From Methylomonas fluvii (lineage in GTDB: Bacteria; Pseudomonadota; Gammaproteobacteria; Methylococcales; Methylomonadaceae), in assembly GCF_014850975.1 (NCBI RefSeq), contig NZ_JACXST010000001.1, forward strand, positions 372,001-436,000: a stretch of DNA of 64,000 nucleotides, written 5' to 3'. The notes under the pieces were generated by a model. The model was not told where the DNA came from, did no database searches, and worked only from the letters and a program-made list of their open reading frames with translations. The position numbers were made by a program, and so were the translations under genes. Numbering within the stretch: position 1 is the first letter of the stretch; each line of letters starts with the position of its first letter. Shown here piece after piece: positions 47,631 through 56,981 of this stretch.

Positions 47631-49538
47631 ATGTACAAACTGTTAGCTCAGAAAGTCAATGCTCTTTACTCTAAAAAAGTACCCGCTACCGGCGTAGGCT
47701 TTTTCAGGCTTTTGTTCGGGTTGGTGACACTGCAGGAAGTTTTCTTTCTGCTGTATTTCAACCACTTGATATTCGACCCCATCCCGTTTATGGATGTCGA
47801 GTTTCCGATGATTCCGTTCTTCCTTTGGCTGTGGGCCCTGGTGGCGTTTTGCTTGGCCATCGGCTACCGCTGCCAGGCGGCCAGTGTTGCTAACTACATT
47901 TTTTGGCTGCTATTCGTTAATTTCACGCCTATGCAGCGCGATTTCGACGGCGGCTTCGATTTGTTCATGATCGGCGCCAATTTCTTTCTGATCTTTATGC
48001 CTATGGAGCAAGCCTTTTCCGTTGATAGCCTCAGGAAGAAATTGCTGCGCCCCTTCACCCATTATTCTCAATACCCAGCTCCGGAAGTATCCGCACTGAC
48101 CTACTATCTGCCGGTCGCAATTTGTCTGGGCTTTTTGTATTTCGATTCTGCGATACACAAGATGTTTGCCGAGCATTGGCGCAACGGCTTGGGTGCTTGG
48201 TTGCCGTCTTCGATTCCGTATTACATGTCCGCTCTGGATTTGTCCTGGCTGTTAAATATCGAGATTTTGCAGAAAATCATCGGCTACACCATCATCGTAT
48301 TCCAGTTTACTTTCCTGTTGTTTTTTCATCGCCGCCAGTTCAGATGGTTGTACTTTCTGGTCGGGATTTCCTTGCATTTGGGCATTACCCTATCCTTCAA
48401 TATTTACCCGTTCGGAATGGGCATGCTGATTTTCTATGCCTTGGTGATGCCATTTGCTTGGTATAGAAATATCGGTACCTTTCTACGGGTCAAACAGCCA
48501 CTATTGACGGTGTTTTACGACCAACAATGCCCATTGTGCAATCGCACGGTTTTGACGCTGAATCATTTCGACGTTTTGCACGGTGTCGATTTCAAACCCG
48601 CACAAGTGTTCGCAATTGACTATCCAGCTCTAGCCGAGTTGGGCGAAAAACAACTGCTGACCGATTTGTACGCGGTGGATGGCGATGGACGGGTTTATGC
48701 CGGCGTTGATACTTATTCGCAAATTTTAATCTCGATGCGCTACACCGCGATGATAGGTTGGACCATGAAACTGCCGCTACTTTATCAGTTAATATGCGGG
48801 CGCTATCGGGCGATTGCCGATTCGCGGACGCGATTGGCGTGCGATGTGAGCTGTCTGCCGGCATCAGCTGAAAACTTACCACCGAGTTGGTATGAGCGAA
48901 TTTTCGAAGCGGAACATGCCTTACCGGCCAGAAGTCGGGTACACAAAATCAGCAAAGTGTTGCTGGTGTTGATCTTATTTCAGTTCAACAGCAGCTTTCA
49001 CTATGGCTTGCTGTACCGCTTGCATGTCGATACCCGCCAGTCGCCGATAACCAGTATGCTGGCGGATATGAGCAACGCGGTCTTGATGATGTCTCACACG
49101 TTTTTGGGCATCACCCCGCACGCGCTGTATCTTCACGACCATTTCGAAGGCTATGACCGCTTACTGGCTATTTCCTATTTGAATGCCAACGGTGAAGAGC
49201 AATGGTTACCGTTTGTTGATCGGCAAGGCCGCTTGTTGGCGCCGAATTGGGGACGGGTGCACTCCATGTGGGCCAACATCGCGGTAACGCCGAATATCGA
49301 CGAGCTCCGCTTGAAAAAATTCATCATGAAAGTGACGGCGTTCTGGGGGATAAAGACCGACTTAGACCTGGATAGCACACAATTTATCGTCAAAATGAAA
49401 AGAATTCGAGCACCGTTTGTGTGGGAAAAAGACCTCAGGAACAGCAACTTGGCTGGAGAATGGCAAGCAATAGGCACCGCACAATGGGCTGGAAAGGACA
49501 TAAAGATCAATCTACCGAAGGACATCGATATTTTGTAA
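47631..49538 (+). CDS. HTTM-DCC fusion: membrane protein with a thiol-oxidoreductase-like domain
   Basis: The 635-residue product joins two modules. Residues 1-290 form a multi-helix membrane domain of the HTTM (vitamin K gamma-carboxylase-like) type, with Y-F-D-S-A-I-H-K-M and F-R-L-L-F-G-L-V-T-L-Q-E. Around residue 296 the DCC/DUF393 signature V-F-Y-D-Q-Q-C-P-L-C-N-R begins (cysteines at 300 and 303). The C-terminal 190 residues are another membrane-anchored beta-rich part. HTTM proteins and DCC domains are often neighbours; here they are fused. Substrate unknown. Confidence 0.85.
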   Translation: MYKLLAQKVNALYSKKVPATGVGFFRLLFGLVTLQEVFFLLYFNHLIFDPIPFMDVEFPMIPFFLWLWALVAFCLAIGYRCQAASVANYIFWLLFVNFTPMQRDFDGGFDLFMIGANFFLIFMPMEQAFSVDSLRKKLLRPFTHYSQYPAPEVSALTYYLPVAICLGFLYFDSAIHKMFAEHWRNGLGAWLPSSIPYYMSALDLSWLLNIEILQKIIGYTIIVFQFTFLLFFHRRQFRWLYFLVGISLHLGITLSFNIYPFGMGMLIFYALVMPFAWYRNIGTFLRVKQPLLTVFYDQQCPLCNRTVLTLNHFDVLHGVDFKPAQVFAIDYPALAELGEKQLLTDLYAVDGDGRVYAGVDTYSQILISMRYTAMIGWTMKLPLLYQLICGRYRAIADSRTRLACDVSCLPASAENLPPSWYERIFEAEHALPARSRVHKISKVLLVLILFQFNSSFHYGLLYRLHVDTRQSPITSMLADMSNAVLMMSHTFLGITPHALYLHDHFEGYDRLLAISYLNANGEEQWLPFVDRQGRLLAPNWGRVHSMWANIAVTPNIDELRLKKFIMKVTAFWGIKTDLDLDSTQFIVKMKRIRAPFVWEKDLRNSNLAGEWQAIGTAQWAGKDIKINLPKDIDIL

Positions 49539-49550
49539 ACATCTAGGGTA

Positions 49551-49579
49551 TTGCATACTCGGTTTTGTCATGCTATAAA
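49551..49579 (+). promoter_or_regulatory. Promoter of the first tiny lipoprotein gene
   Basis: TTGCAT (49551-49556) and TATAAA (49574-49579) are 17 bases apart, about 60 bases before the first lipoprotein ATG. A similar arrangement (TTGCGC, 17 bases, TTTAAA at 49867-49895) precedes the second copy. Confidence 0.6.
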
Positions 49580-49639
49580 TTTTGCGTGCTTGAATTTGAG
49601 TACACACAAAAATAAAAAACCTTTAAATCGGAGGATGTT

Positions 49640-49777
49640 ATGAAAAAAGTATTTTCTGTCTTGGCTATGGTGATGATGATTGTAAGCTTGAGCGGTTGCA
49701 TGGACGACCCAGACCAAGGCAATCCAAAACCAAAAGGCTATGGTTCACCTAGCCAACAAGGTTCAGGGGTTAAATAA
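49640..49777 (+). CDS. Tiny lipoprotein, copy 1
   Basis: A 45-residue product: M-K-K-V-F-S-V-L-A-M-V-M-M-I-V-S, lipobox L-S-G-C (cysteine 20), then a short polar tail M-D-D-P-D-Q-G-N-P-K. GGAGG stands ahead of the ATG. The next gene repeats the same leader, signal and start of the tail. No function recognised; small lipoproteins of this form often sit in the outer membrane. Confidence 0.75.
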   Translation: MKKVFSVLAMVMMIVSLSGCMDDPDQGNPKPKGYGSPSQQGSGVK

Positions 49778-49809
49778 TCCTAGCCCTGGCAGGATATTCC
49801 TTCCTGAGT

Positions 49810-49836
49810 AAGGCCCACGCATGTGGGCCTTATATT
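49810..49836 (+). terminator. Hairpin after lipoprotein copy 1
   Basis: AAGGCCCAC and GTGGGCCTT form a perfect 9-base stem with a GCAT loop. The tail is only mildly T-rich. The second copy has an equivalent but stronger hairpin. Confidence 0.7.
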
Positions 49837-49866
49837 CCTGATTCTTTTCCTCCAAACAGATTTAGT

Positions 49867-49895
49867 TTGCGCCAAACTGCTTCGGCATGTTTAAA
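49867..49895 (+). promoter_or_regulatory. Possible promoter of the second tiny lipoprotein gene
   Basis: TTGCGC (49867-49872) and TTTAAA (49890-49895) have a 17-base spacer and occupy the same position as the promoter of the first copy. Confidence 0.45.
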
Positions 49896-49969
49896 TCTCG
49901 CCGTGCTTAATTTTTTGTTTAGATTCAGCACGCGCAAAAATATAAAAAACTTTTATTTTGGAGGATGTT

Positions 49970-50089
49970 ATGAAAAAAGTATTATCTCTTTTAGCTATGA
50001 CCCTGATGATTGTTGGCCTGAGCGGTTGCATGGACGATCCAGATGCGTCAAAACAAAAAGTTTCTAGCTCTACTTCTGTAGCACTTTAA
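49970..50089 (+). CDS. Tiny lipoprotein, copy 2
   Basis: A 39-residue product nearly identical to copy 1 through residue 25 (M-K-K-V-L-S-L-L-A-M-T-L-M-I-V-G, lipobox L-S-G-C at 20, M-D-D-P-D), then a different serine/threonine-rich tail. GGAGGATGTT precedes the ATG as in copy 1. Tandem duplication with diverging tails. Confidence 0.75.
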   Translation: MKKVLSLLAMTLMIVGLSGCMDDPDASKQKVSSSTSVAL

Positions 50090-50104
50090 TCTTTAAGCTT
50101 GAAG

Positions 50105-50135
50105 AAAAAGGCCCGCGAATGCGGGCCTTTTTTTT
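50105..50135 (+). terminator. Terminator after lipoprotein copy 2
   Basis: AAAAGGCCCGC pairs with GCGGGCCTTTT around GAAT, with eight T in all at the end. Strong intrinsic terminator, and its A-rich left arm could serve plsC transcription from the other side. Confidence 0.88.
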
Positions 50136-50165
50136 GCAGATTAAGTTTTGATTCCCTAATTCGAA

Positions 50166-50930
50166 TTACCCTGCTGTTCGTTCTGCATCGATTTCCAACA
50201 TCGCTTTATTAATCCAGGCTTCGGCCTCTGCATTAATATCCTTTGATTTTTTATCGATGCTACTAATAGCTGGCCCAATCTTGACCTTAATAACGCCCGG
50301 ATATTTCAAAAAGCTGTTGCGCGGCCAATATTCACCCGCATTGTGAGCCAGCGGAATCACCGGAAAACCGGATTTTTGCGCCAGCATTGAGCCGCCCGCA
50401 TTAAATTTTTTATGCGCTCCCGGTGCCACTCGGGTTCCTTCTGGGAATACCACCACGAACAAACCTTCCTGCAAGCGCTGGATGCCTTGATCGATCAGCA
50501 TTTTTAGCGCCTCTTTCTGATTCTGCCGGTCTATGGCGATGGGTTTTAATGTAGCTAACGCCCAGCCGCCAAACGGAATTTGCAGCAACGATTTTTTCAG
50601 GACCGCAGTTTGCGGGGAAATGAATTGCCGCAAAGCCACCGTTTCCCAAGCCGATTGATGTTTGCTGAGGATAATCGCCGCGCTGTCGCGCGGAATGTTT
50701 TCCAGCCCTTCCAGTTCATAACTTAAGCCGCAACACAACTTCAGCATAAACAGTAGGCAGTTGATCCAAACATCGGCGATTTTATAGCGCATCGGAAACG
50801 GCAGAAAAAACCCGCCCAAAATGGCTACCCCAACAATCAGCGTCGAGAATACTATGTAAATGAATAGTAATGTCGAGCCTAAATAGACTCTGAAATCAGC
50901 TTGTCGAGATGATGTGCGTGGCTGCGTCAT
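50166..50930 (-). CDS. Lysophospholipid acyltransferase (PlsC family)
   Basis: Acylates lysophosphatidate or a related lysolipid at the inner membrane. From the ATG at 50930 (M-T-Q-P-R-T-S-S) the product has an N-terminal membrane helix pair, the acyltransferase motif S-K-H-Q-S-A-W-E (family N-H-x-x-x-x-D is altered to K-H-Q-S-A-W-E), K-x-S-L-L-Q-I-P-F-G-G-W, and FPEGTRVAPG. The start used leaves a 35-base overlap with gmhB; the frame extends upstream to 51068. Whether this is the essential PlsC or a paralogue cannot be told. Confidence 0.88.
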   Translation of the reverse strand: MTQPRTSSRQADFRVYLGSTLLFIYIVFSTLIVGVAILGGFFLPFPMRYKIADVWINCLLFMLKLCCGLSYELEGLENIPRDSAAIILSKHQSAWETVALRQFISPQTAVLKKSLLQIPFGGWALATLKPIAIDRQNQKEALKMLIDQGIQRLQEGLFVVVFPEGTRVAPGAHKKFNAGGSMLAQKSGFPVIPLAHNAGEYWPRNSFLKYPGVIKVKIGPAISSIDKKSKDINAEAEAWINKAMLEIDAERTAG

Positions 50931-51438
50931 AAAGATTGTCGAAAATAGGAACGTTGAGTAGGGGATTATCAATAGCGGTTTTTTCGCCTTTCCCGGTTCT
51001 GACCAAAATCGGTTTGGCACCGGCTGACTCAGCAGCCTGAATATCGCGCAAGGAGTCGCCAATCGCATAAGTTCGGCTCAAATCGGCTTGCGTGTCGGCG
51101 GCAAACCTCTGAAACAGTCCGTCCTGGGGTTTGCGGCAGTCGCAAGTGTCCTTGGGACCGTGGGGGCAAAAATAAATGGCTTCTATGTGTCCGTCGGCCA
51201 GCGACGTCAATTGCAGCATTTTGGCATGTATCGCCGCCAGCGTTGCCAAATCGAATAAGCCCCTGGCAATCCCCGACTGATTCGTGATCACCACGACTTT
51301 GTAGCCATGCCGATTTAACAGGGCAATGGCTTCCAGGCTGCCGGCCAGCGGCAGCCATTCTTCCGGTGATTTGATAAAGTCGTCGGAATCGACATTGATA
51401 GTGCCGTCCCGATCCAGAATAACGTAACGCTCGGTCAC
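50896..51438 (-). CDS. gmhB: D-glycero-beta-D-manno-heptose 1,7-bisphosphate 7-phosphatase
   Basis: HAD phosphatase of ADP-heptose synthesis for lipopolysaccharide. The 180-residue product has the nucleophile motif LDRDGTIN (D-x-D), V-V-I-TNQSGIARG, the zinc loop C-P-H-G-P-K-D-T-C-D-C-RKP and I-GDSLRDI. Stop and start overlap with neighbours: glyS ends four bases into its ATG and plsC starts inside it, giving an operon glyQ-glyS-gmhB-plsC. Confidence 0.96.
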   Translation of the reverse strand: MTERYVILDRDGTINVDSDDFIKSPEEWLPLAGSLEAIALLNRHGYKVVVITNQSGIARGLFDLATLAAIHAKMLQLTSLADGHIEAIYFCPHGPKDTCDCRKPQDGLFQRFAADTQADLSRTYAIGDSLRDIQAAESAGAKPILVRTGKGEKTAIDNPLLNVPIFDNLYDAATHIISTS

Positions 51439-53504
51439 GATTGCAGTTTGGAAATATCGGCGATTTTCAAGAATTGATTGGACAATTTGGCCAGTAATGC
51501 CAAACGGCTGTTACGTAACGCTTCGTCGTCGGTGTTGACCATCACGTTATCGAAAAACGCATCGACGCTATCGCGTAATTGCGCCAGCCGGCTCAAAGCC
51601 AGCGGATAATTCTGTTCGGCCAGCAAGGGCAAAATGTCGGTTTCCGATTGCTCGGCTGCCGCCAACAAATTTTTCTCCGCCGCTTCGACCAGAGCACCAA
51701 TCGTCTCAGTAGGTGCTTGATCCGATTTTTTCAAAATATTGATGATGCGCTTGTTGGCCGCCGCCAGGCTCTCCGCTTCCGGCAAGGCTCTAAAGCTTTG
51801 TACCGCGCGAATACGCAGCATGAAATCCAAAGGACTGGTTGGGTTGACCGCCAAGACCGCTTCGAACTCGTGGCTGGTGTAGCCCTGATCCAGACAATAG
51901 CCTTTTAAGCGATCGAACAGAAAAGCGATCACTTTCTGCCGGGTTTCGCTTTTATTAAAGCCGTGGCTGAATTGATCCAACGCCGCGTCCAGCAGTTCCA
52001 CGACATCCAGCGCAATACCGTTTTCGATCAACACCCGCAAGATGCCCAGTGTAGCTCGGCGCAAAGCGTATGGGTCTTTGTCGCCTGTTGGAATCAAGCC
52101 TGCGCTGAAAATACCGGCCAGGGTGTCTATTTTTTCCGCCAGTGCCAACACTTGGCCGATTTGGCCGCTCGGCGTCGCGCCGCCGGACTGCTTGGGATAA
52201 TAATGTTCTTCCAATGCTAAAGCCACGTCGGCATGTTCGCCGTCCGCAGCTGCGTAATAGCGACCCATCGTGCCTTGCAGATTGGCGAATTCGCCGACCA
52301 TATTGGTCATCAAATCGGTTTTAGCCAGCAGTGCGGCGCGCTTGGCTAATTCCACATCCGCGTCCAACTTTTCGGCGATCAACGCCGCCAGATGCGCAAC
52401 GCGTTCGGTTTTATCGAACAAGGTACCCAGGTCTTTTTGGAAGACGATGCTTTTCAGGCTGTCGACGCGCTCAGCCAGCGATTGTTTTCTATCCTGTTTC
52501 CAGAAAAACTCGGCATCGACCAAACGCGGCAACACCACGCGCTCATTGCCCTGCCGGATGGAATCGGGGTTGGAGCTTTCGATATTGGCGAAGGTAATGA
52601 AATGCGGCAGCAACCTTCCGGTGACATTTTTCACCGGAAAATATTTTTGGTTGGCCTGCATCGTAGTAATCAACACCTCCTGCGGCAATTCCAGAAAACG
52701 CGCATCGAAATTACCCACGACCGGCACCGGCCATTCGTTTAATGCCGCCACTTCTTCCAGCAAGTCGTCTTCGATATGGGCAATGCCGCCAACATTGCTG
52801 GCCGCCTGATTGGCAGCATCGCGGATAATGGTCATGCGTTCTTCGAAGTCGGCCAGCACCTTGCCATGCTGTTTGAGGATGTCCAAATATTCGTGCGGAC
52901 TGCCGATGCTCAAATCCAGTGGTGAATGAAAGCGGTGGCCACGGGTGACGCGGCCGGTCGTGCGACCAAGAATATCGGTAATCAGAATTTCAGAACCAAA
53001 CAGCAAAACCGCCCAATGTACTGGCCGGGCAAATTCGGCATCGAAACTGCCCCAGCGCATGCGTTTGGCAATCGGTAAATTGGCCAGGCTTTTGCGGATA
53101 ATCTCAGGGATCAACTCGGCAGTGGCTTGGCCTTTCACCGCTTGTTTGAAGATCAGCCATGAACCCTTGTCGGTTTCCAGCTTCTCCAAATCCTCAAAAG
53201 ACGCACCACAACTGGCGGCAAAACCCAATGCGGCTTTGCTGGGCGTGCCATCGGGTCCGTATGCCGCCTGAATGGCGGGGCCGCGCTTTTCCACAACTTT
53301 ATCGGCCTGAAAGGTTTGCAGATCGTCTATCAATACCGCCAAACGGCGTGGCGTGGCATAGGCACGGCCTTGGTCGTAGCTCAAGCCGGCTTCTTGCAAA
53401 CCGGCCAAAATGTTGTCCAGCAAGGCCTGACTGAGTTTTTTCAAAGACTTCGGCGGCAATTCCTCGCAGCCCAGTTCAAACAATAAATGATTGGTCTCGG
53501 TCAT
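51435..53504 (-). CDS. glyS: Glycyl-tRNA synthetase beta subunit
   Basis: The 689-residue tRNA-recognition subunit of the bacterial heterotetrameric glycyl-tRNA synthetase. It starts L-F-E-L-GCEELPPKSL and contains P-T-PRRLAVLI-like T-P-R-R-L-A-V, R-M-R-W-G, T-T-M-Q-A-N-Q-K-Y-F and D-PYALRRATLGILR. Ends typical of the family with a C-terminal helical region. It follows glyQ by two bases. Confidence 0.97.
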   Translation of the reverse strand: MTETNHLLFELGCEELPPKSLKKLSQALLDNILAGLQEAGLSYDQGRAYATPRRLAVLIDDLQTFQADKVVEKRGPAIQAAYGPDGTPSKAALGFAASCGASFEDLEKLETDKGSWLIFKQAVKGQATAELIPEIIRKSLANLPIAKRMRWGSFDAEFARPVHWAVLLFGSEILITDILGRTTGRVTRGHRFHSPLDLSIGSPHEYLDILKQHGKVLADFEERMTIIRDAANQAASNVGGIAHIEDDLLEEVAALNEWPVPVVGNFDARFLELPQEVLITTMQANQKYFPVKNVTGRLLPHFITFANIESSNPDSIRQGNERVVLPRLVDAEFFWKQDRKQSLAERVDSLKSIVFQKDLGTLFDKTERVAHLAALIAEKLDADVELAKRAALLAKTDLMTNMVGEFANLQGTMGRYYAAADGEHADVALALEEHYYPKQSGGATPSGQIGQVLALAEKIDTLAGIFSAGLIPTGDKDPYALRRATLGILRVLIENGIALDVVELLDAALDQFSHGFNKSETRQKVIAFLFDRLKGYCLDQGYTSHEFEAVLAVNPTSPLDFMLRIRAVQSFRALPEAESLAAANKRIINILKKSDQAPTETIGALVEAAEKNLLAAAEQSETDILPLLAEQNYPLALSRLAQLRDSVDAFFDNVMVNTDDEALRNSRLALLAKLSNQFLKIADISKLQS

Positions 53505-53506
53505 GA

Positions 53507-54433
53507 TTACGCTCCCTGTCTGGCGAGAATCGGAAAGCCCAACGCTTCCCGGCGGTTGTAATAGGCTTCGGCGACCGATTTGGCCATATTGCGTACCCGT
53601 AAGATGTAGCGTTGCCGCTCGGTGACCGAAATAGCGTGGCGGGCATCGAGTAGATTAAAGGAGTGAGAAGCTTTTAACACCATTTCGTAAGCCGGCAGCG
53701 GCAAGTTTTTCTCCAGCAGCATCAGGCATTCACGCTCGTAGGTGTCGAAGCATTGGAATAGAAAATCGACATTGGCGTGATCGAAGTTGAACTCGGACAT
53801 TTCCACTTCGTTTTGATGGAACACGTCGCCATAGGTAACCACGCCTTGCGGACCGCGGGTCCAAACCAAATCGTACACAGACTCCACACCTTGCAGATAC
53901 ATCGCAATCCGTTCCAGGCCGTAAGTAATTTCACCGCTTACCGGCCGGCATTCCAGGCCGCCGACCTGTTGGAAATAGGTAAACTGGGTCACTTCCATGC
54001 CGTTCAACCAGACTTCCCAGCCCAATCCCCAAGCACCCAGCGTTGGCGACTCCCAGTTGTCTTCCACAAAACGGATGTCGTGTTCCAGCAAATCCAGGCC
54101 CAGATGCCGCAATGATCCCAGGTACAACTCCTGGATATTATCCGGCGACGGCTTCATGATCACCTGAAACTGATAATAGTGCTGCAAGCGGTTGGGATTT
54201 TCGCCGAAACGACCGTCGGTCGGGCGCCGCGAAGGTTGTACGTAAGCGCTGTTCCAAGGCTCCGGACCGATGGCGCGCAAGAACGTGGCGGGGTGGAAAG
54301 TGCCGGCACCCACTTCCTGATCCAAAGGTTGCAACAACACACAACCCTGATTTGACCAGTATTCCTGCAAGGTCAGAATCAGGCCCTGAAAAGTAGAGAC
54401 ATCGTTTTTGCTAATCGACACGTCGGGAGCCAC
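53507..54433 (-). CDS. glyQ: Glycyl-tRNA synthetase alpha subunit
   Basis: Catalytic alpha subunit (308 residues) of the heterotetrameric glycyl-tRNA synthetase. It carries [44 protein letters not shown]-like [24 protein letters not shown] and [10 protein letters not shown]. First gene of the glyQ-glyS-gmhB-plsC series; its promoter should lie in 54434-54719. Confidence 0.98.
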   Translation of the reverse strand: MAPDVSISKNDVSTFQGLILTLQEYWSNQGCVLLQPLDQEVGAGTFHPATFLRAIGPEPWNSAYVQPSRRPTDGRFGENPNRLQHYYQFQVIMKPSPDNIQELYLGSLRHLGLDLLEHDIRFVEDNWESPTLGAWGLGWEVWLNGMEVTQFTYFQQVGGLECRPVSGEITYGLERIAMYLQGVESVYDLVWTRGPQGVVTYGDVFHQNEVEMSEFNFDHANVDFLFQCFDTYERECLMLLEKNLPLPAYEMVLKASHSFNLLDARHAISVTERQRYILRVRNMAKSVAEAYYNRREALGFPILARQGA

Positions 54434-54719
54434 TTGATAGATAAAAAATGAGTTTATTGTACCTGAAAAGTGCTCGCCAGAGACGTCAACGGGGCTTTGA
54501 AGAATCGTACTAATATCGCTCCAGACAAGCAGAATCTGTGCATTGATATTCCGGCGCCGTCATCACCAGGAGCGCTATACCACGCCGCAACTGACTTCTC
54601 AGCCGCCAACAATGGTAGCTCTCCGATGAAAGACATTCAGCCAATATTCCTTCTCCGCCAATAACCAGTTAAGATCAGCTCCCAGAAAATAATAACTATA
54701 AAAAATAAGAGGGTGGATC

Positions 54720-56885
54720 ATGCAAAACCCCAGTCGGCACATTCCGGGTTACCGACCGCTGAAACGCCTGCGTACTGCACTGGCTATTGCCCAAGGAGCC
54801 GGTTTATTGTCGACCTTGCTGCAAGAGCTGGAAATCACTGTTTCGCACGACCAGACCAAGCGTGTCACTTATATGACCGGCTTGTACTCGCGCATTCATC
54901 GCGAAATGTTCAGTGATTGGAAGGAACAGCCCACGGTCACGCACCGGCCCGGCACCATGCCGGATGCCGGTAAGCGCAAACAGTTTCGCGTGGCCATCGA
55001 GCGTTTGGTGTTGGATGGTGACAGCAATAGCGATACGGCGATTTTCGACAACAACGGCTTTGTGATTCATAGCGACGACATCGCCGAGCGGCTTGCCAAC
55101 TTTTATCACTCGTTACGCGTGATCCGGCCTTATGGCTACGGCAATCGCATCACCCTAGATTTTTTCATTACCGCGCTGGGTAACCTGCCGGCCTTCAAGG
55201 CCGTCTACGAACAAGGCATCGATTTTCGCCGCCTAACCGCCGAAGACGCCTTGGTGTTGCACGATCACGGCAGCCAGCACCGGGCCCTGAGCCGGGCCTT
55301 TGCCCACGCCCTCGATCCCCGGCGGATCAAAAGCCTACATAACAGGGCCAACCGCTACGGCAAATGGCCGGAGAACAAACGCTTTTTGCTGGGTATTCCA
55401 TTCCTGTCGCATACCACGAGCGACGGCATCGAATGCCTAGTGACGGTGACCGGCGGCCTAGTGCCGTTGAGCAGCATTACCGCCGAACAACTGATCGCCG
55501 GCCAGCACTTTGCCGACAATCCCTTGAGCGTGTCCGAGCACATCATCGGCTATCTGCCGGGCACCGAAGATTTGCGCGCCCCCGGCAAATTCGAGATCGA
55601 CGCAATCCCGATCCGCGAAGACGGTGTCGCCCCGCTGTTTTGCCTGGACGTGAACATGCTCACCGGCTTGCGTTCCCCCAGCCAAGCCGAATTAATAGAC
55701 TTATTGAAACAATGCGCCGGCGAGCAAGCCAATCTGTTTTTATTGGCGGACAACGAAGCCTTAAAACAAAAAATGCTGGTCGCTGCCCGCCACGAAGTGC
55801 GCTTGCGCCGTACCGTGGAAATTGCCTACGAGCGTCTGGCTAAAATTACCCGGATTTTAATCGCTGCCCGGGACGCTATTTTTGCCGGTAAAACCCCGGT
55901 AGACCAACCGCAGTTTCTGATGAGCATGGGCGGCGCCGGGGCCGGTAAAACCGCGGTCGAAGAAATCGCCACGGCGCTATGCGGCGACAATTTCGTCATC
56001 GCCTCCCTGGACGAATTCAGAAAGCTCAGCGATTTGTACCGTTTGTTGACCGCCGCCAATCACCATAGCGACGACTACGTTTACGTCGAGCCCTTCGCCA
56101 ATCGGCTGCGCGACTTGGTTGCGCAACAGGCCCGCGAGCTGCGGATCAATATTCTCTACGACGGCACCGGCATTCCCTATTCGCCGCGCTATTCAACCGC
56201 CATCAAACACTTCCAGGCCGCCGGCTTTCGCACCCAGATTGCCGCCGTCGATGCATTTCTGGTGAAACCGGTCGGGCGGGAACTGGAATTGTCGCGTTCC
56301 GGTGTGATCGGCAGCGTGAAGTCGCGTTTTGAAGCCACCGGTCGCGCCTTGCCCTGGGTAGTCACCATCGACAAACATATTCGTTCGCCGCAAGAATTTC
56401 TTAATGCCCTGGAAGACACAGCGGTAGCGAAAATCTCCTTGTTCGCCAACGATGGCGAGCGCGACCGGCATTATTTGGTCGCGGAAAGCTTTTTGTGCAG
56501 CGATGCGGAACTGGAGCAATTGCAACAGCAGCAACTGACTGGCAACTTGGTCGCGCATTTACAGCAATTGATCCGCCAGCATCCGGATTCGGTGTTGAAA
56601 AGCTTGGCCGGTATTTGCGACGAACAACTCGCTGCGTTGATTGCTCGCAACCCGGATTTAAGTGAGGACAACGTGGGCTATTTAATCTACAAAGGCAGTG
56701 AAACTAATCGCGTACTGCTGGTTTATCACCTGAGACGGATGATCGATTTTGTGGAAAAACGCCAACTCAACCCTAACGCGTCCGGTGAGGAAGGCTTGCT
56801 GCACAAACCGGTGGCGCTGGCATTTCATGTTGACCCGAATGCGAAAGACGCTTGGATTACCCGTTTGCAGGGGACGCAGGAATAA
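54720..56885 (+). CDS. Fic-like/zeta-toxin-like P-loop fusion protein
   Basis: A 721-residue protein. The N-terminal third shows a degenerate Fic-like core: L-A-N-F-Y-H-S-L-R-V-I-R-P-Y-G-Y-G-N-R-I at residues 126-145 corresponds to the HPF-x-x-GNGR helix with H replaced by R and one glycine lost. The C-terminal half has a P-loop (GGAGAGKT, 404-411), an Asp/Arg pair in A-S-L-D-E-F-R (D431, R434), and a zeta-like segment I-L-Y-D-G-T-G. Zeta toxins phosphorylate UDP-GlcNAc; this combined protein has no recognisable antitoxin beside it. Function is inference. Confidence 0.7.
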   Translation: MQNPSRHIPGYRPLKRLRTALAIAQGAGLLSTLLQELEITVSHDQTKRVTYMTGLYSRIHREMFSDWKEQPTVTHRPGTMPDAGKRKQFRVAIERLVLDGDSNSDTAIFDNNGFVIHSDDIAERLANFYHSLRVIRPYGYGNRITLDFFITALGNLPAFKAVYEQGIDFRRLTAEDALVLHDHGSQHRALSRAFAHALDPRRIKSLHNRANRYGKWPENKRFLLGIPFLSHTTSDGIECLVTVTGGLVPLSSITAEQLIAGQHFADNPLSVSEHIIGYLPGTEDLRAPGKFEIDAIPIREDGVAPLFCLDVNMLTGLRSPSQAELIDLLKQCAGEQANLFLLADNEALKQKMLVAARHEVRLRRTVEIAYERLAKITRILIAARDAIFAGKTPVDQPQFLMSMGGAGAGKTAVEEIATALCGDNFVIASLDEFRKLSDLYRLLTAANHHSDDYVYVEPFANRLRDLVAQQARELRINILYDGTGIPYSPRYSTAIKHFQAAGFRTQIAAVDAFLVKPVGRELELSRSGVIGSVKSRFEATGRALPWVVTIDKHIRSPQEFLNALEDTAVAKISLFANDGERDRHYLVAESFLCSDAELEQLQQQQLTGNLVAHLQQLIRQHPDSVLKSLAGICDEQLAALIARNPDLSEDNVGYLIYKGSETNRVLLVYHLRRMIDFVEKRQLNPNASGEEGLLHKPVALAFHVDPNAKDAWITRLQGTQE

Positions 56886-56981
56886 CTTCATCCGTGGTTA
56901 CTACCCTTTTGGGAGGGTTGTGAGCCACTTTCTGAGTCTATAGAATAAAGCATCGAATTTAAAATCATGAGAGACCTTGCA

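Noticed and set aside
54434-54719. Possible small antitoxin gene before the Fic/zeta fusion
   Set aside because: Short frames on both strands have neither a ribosome site nor antitoxin-like sequence; the gap most likely holds the promoters of glyQ and the fusion gene.
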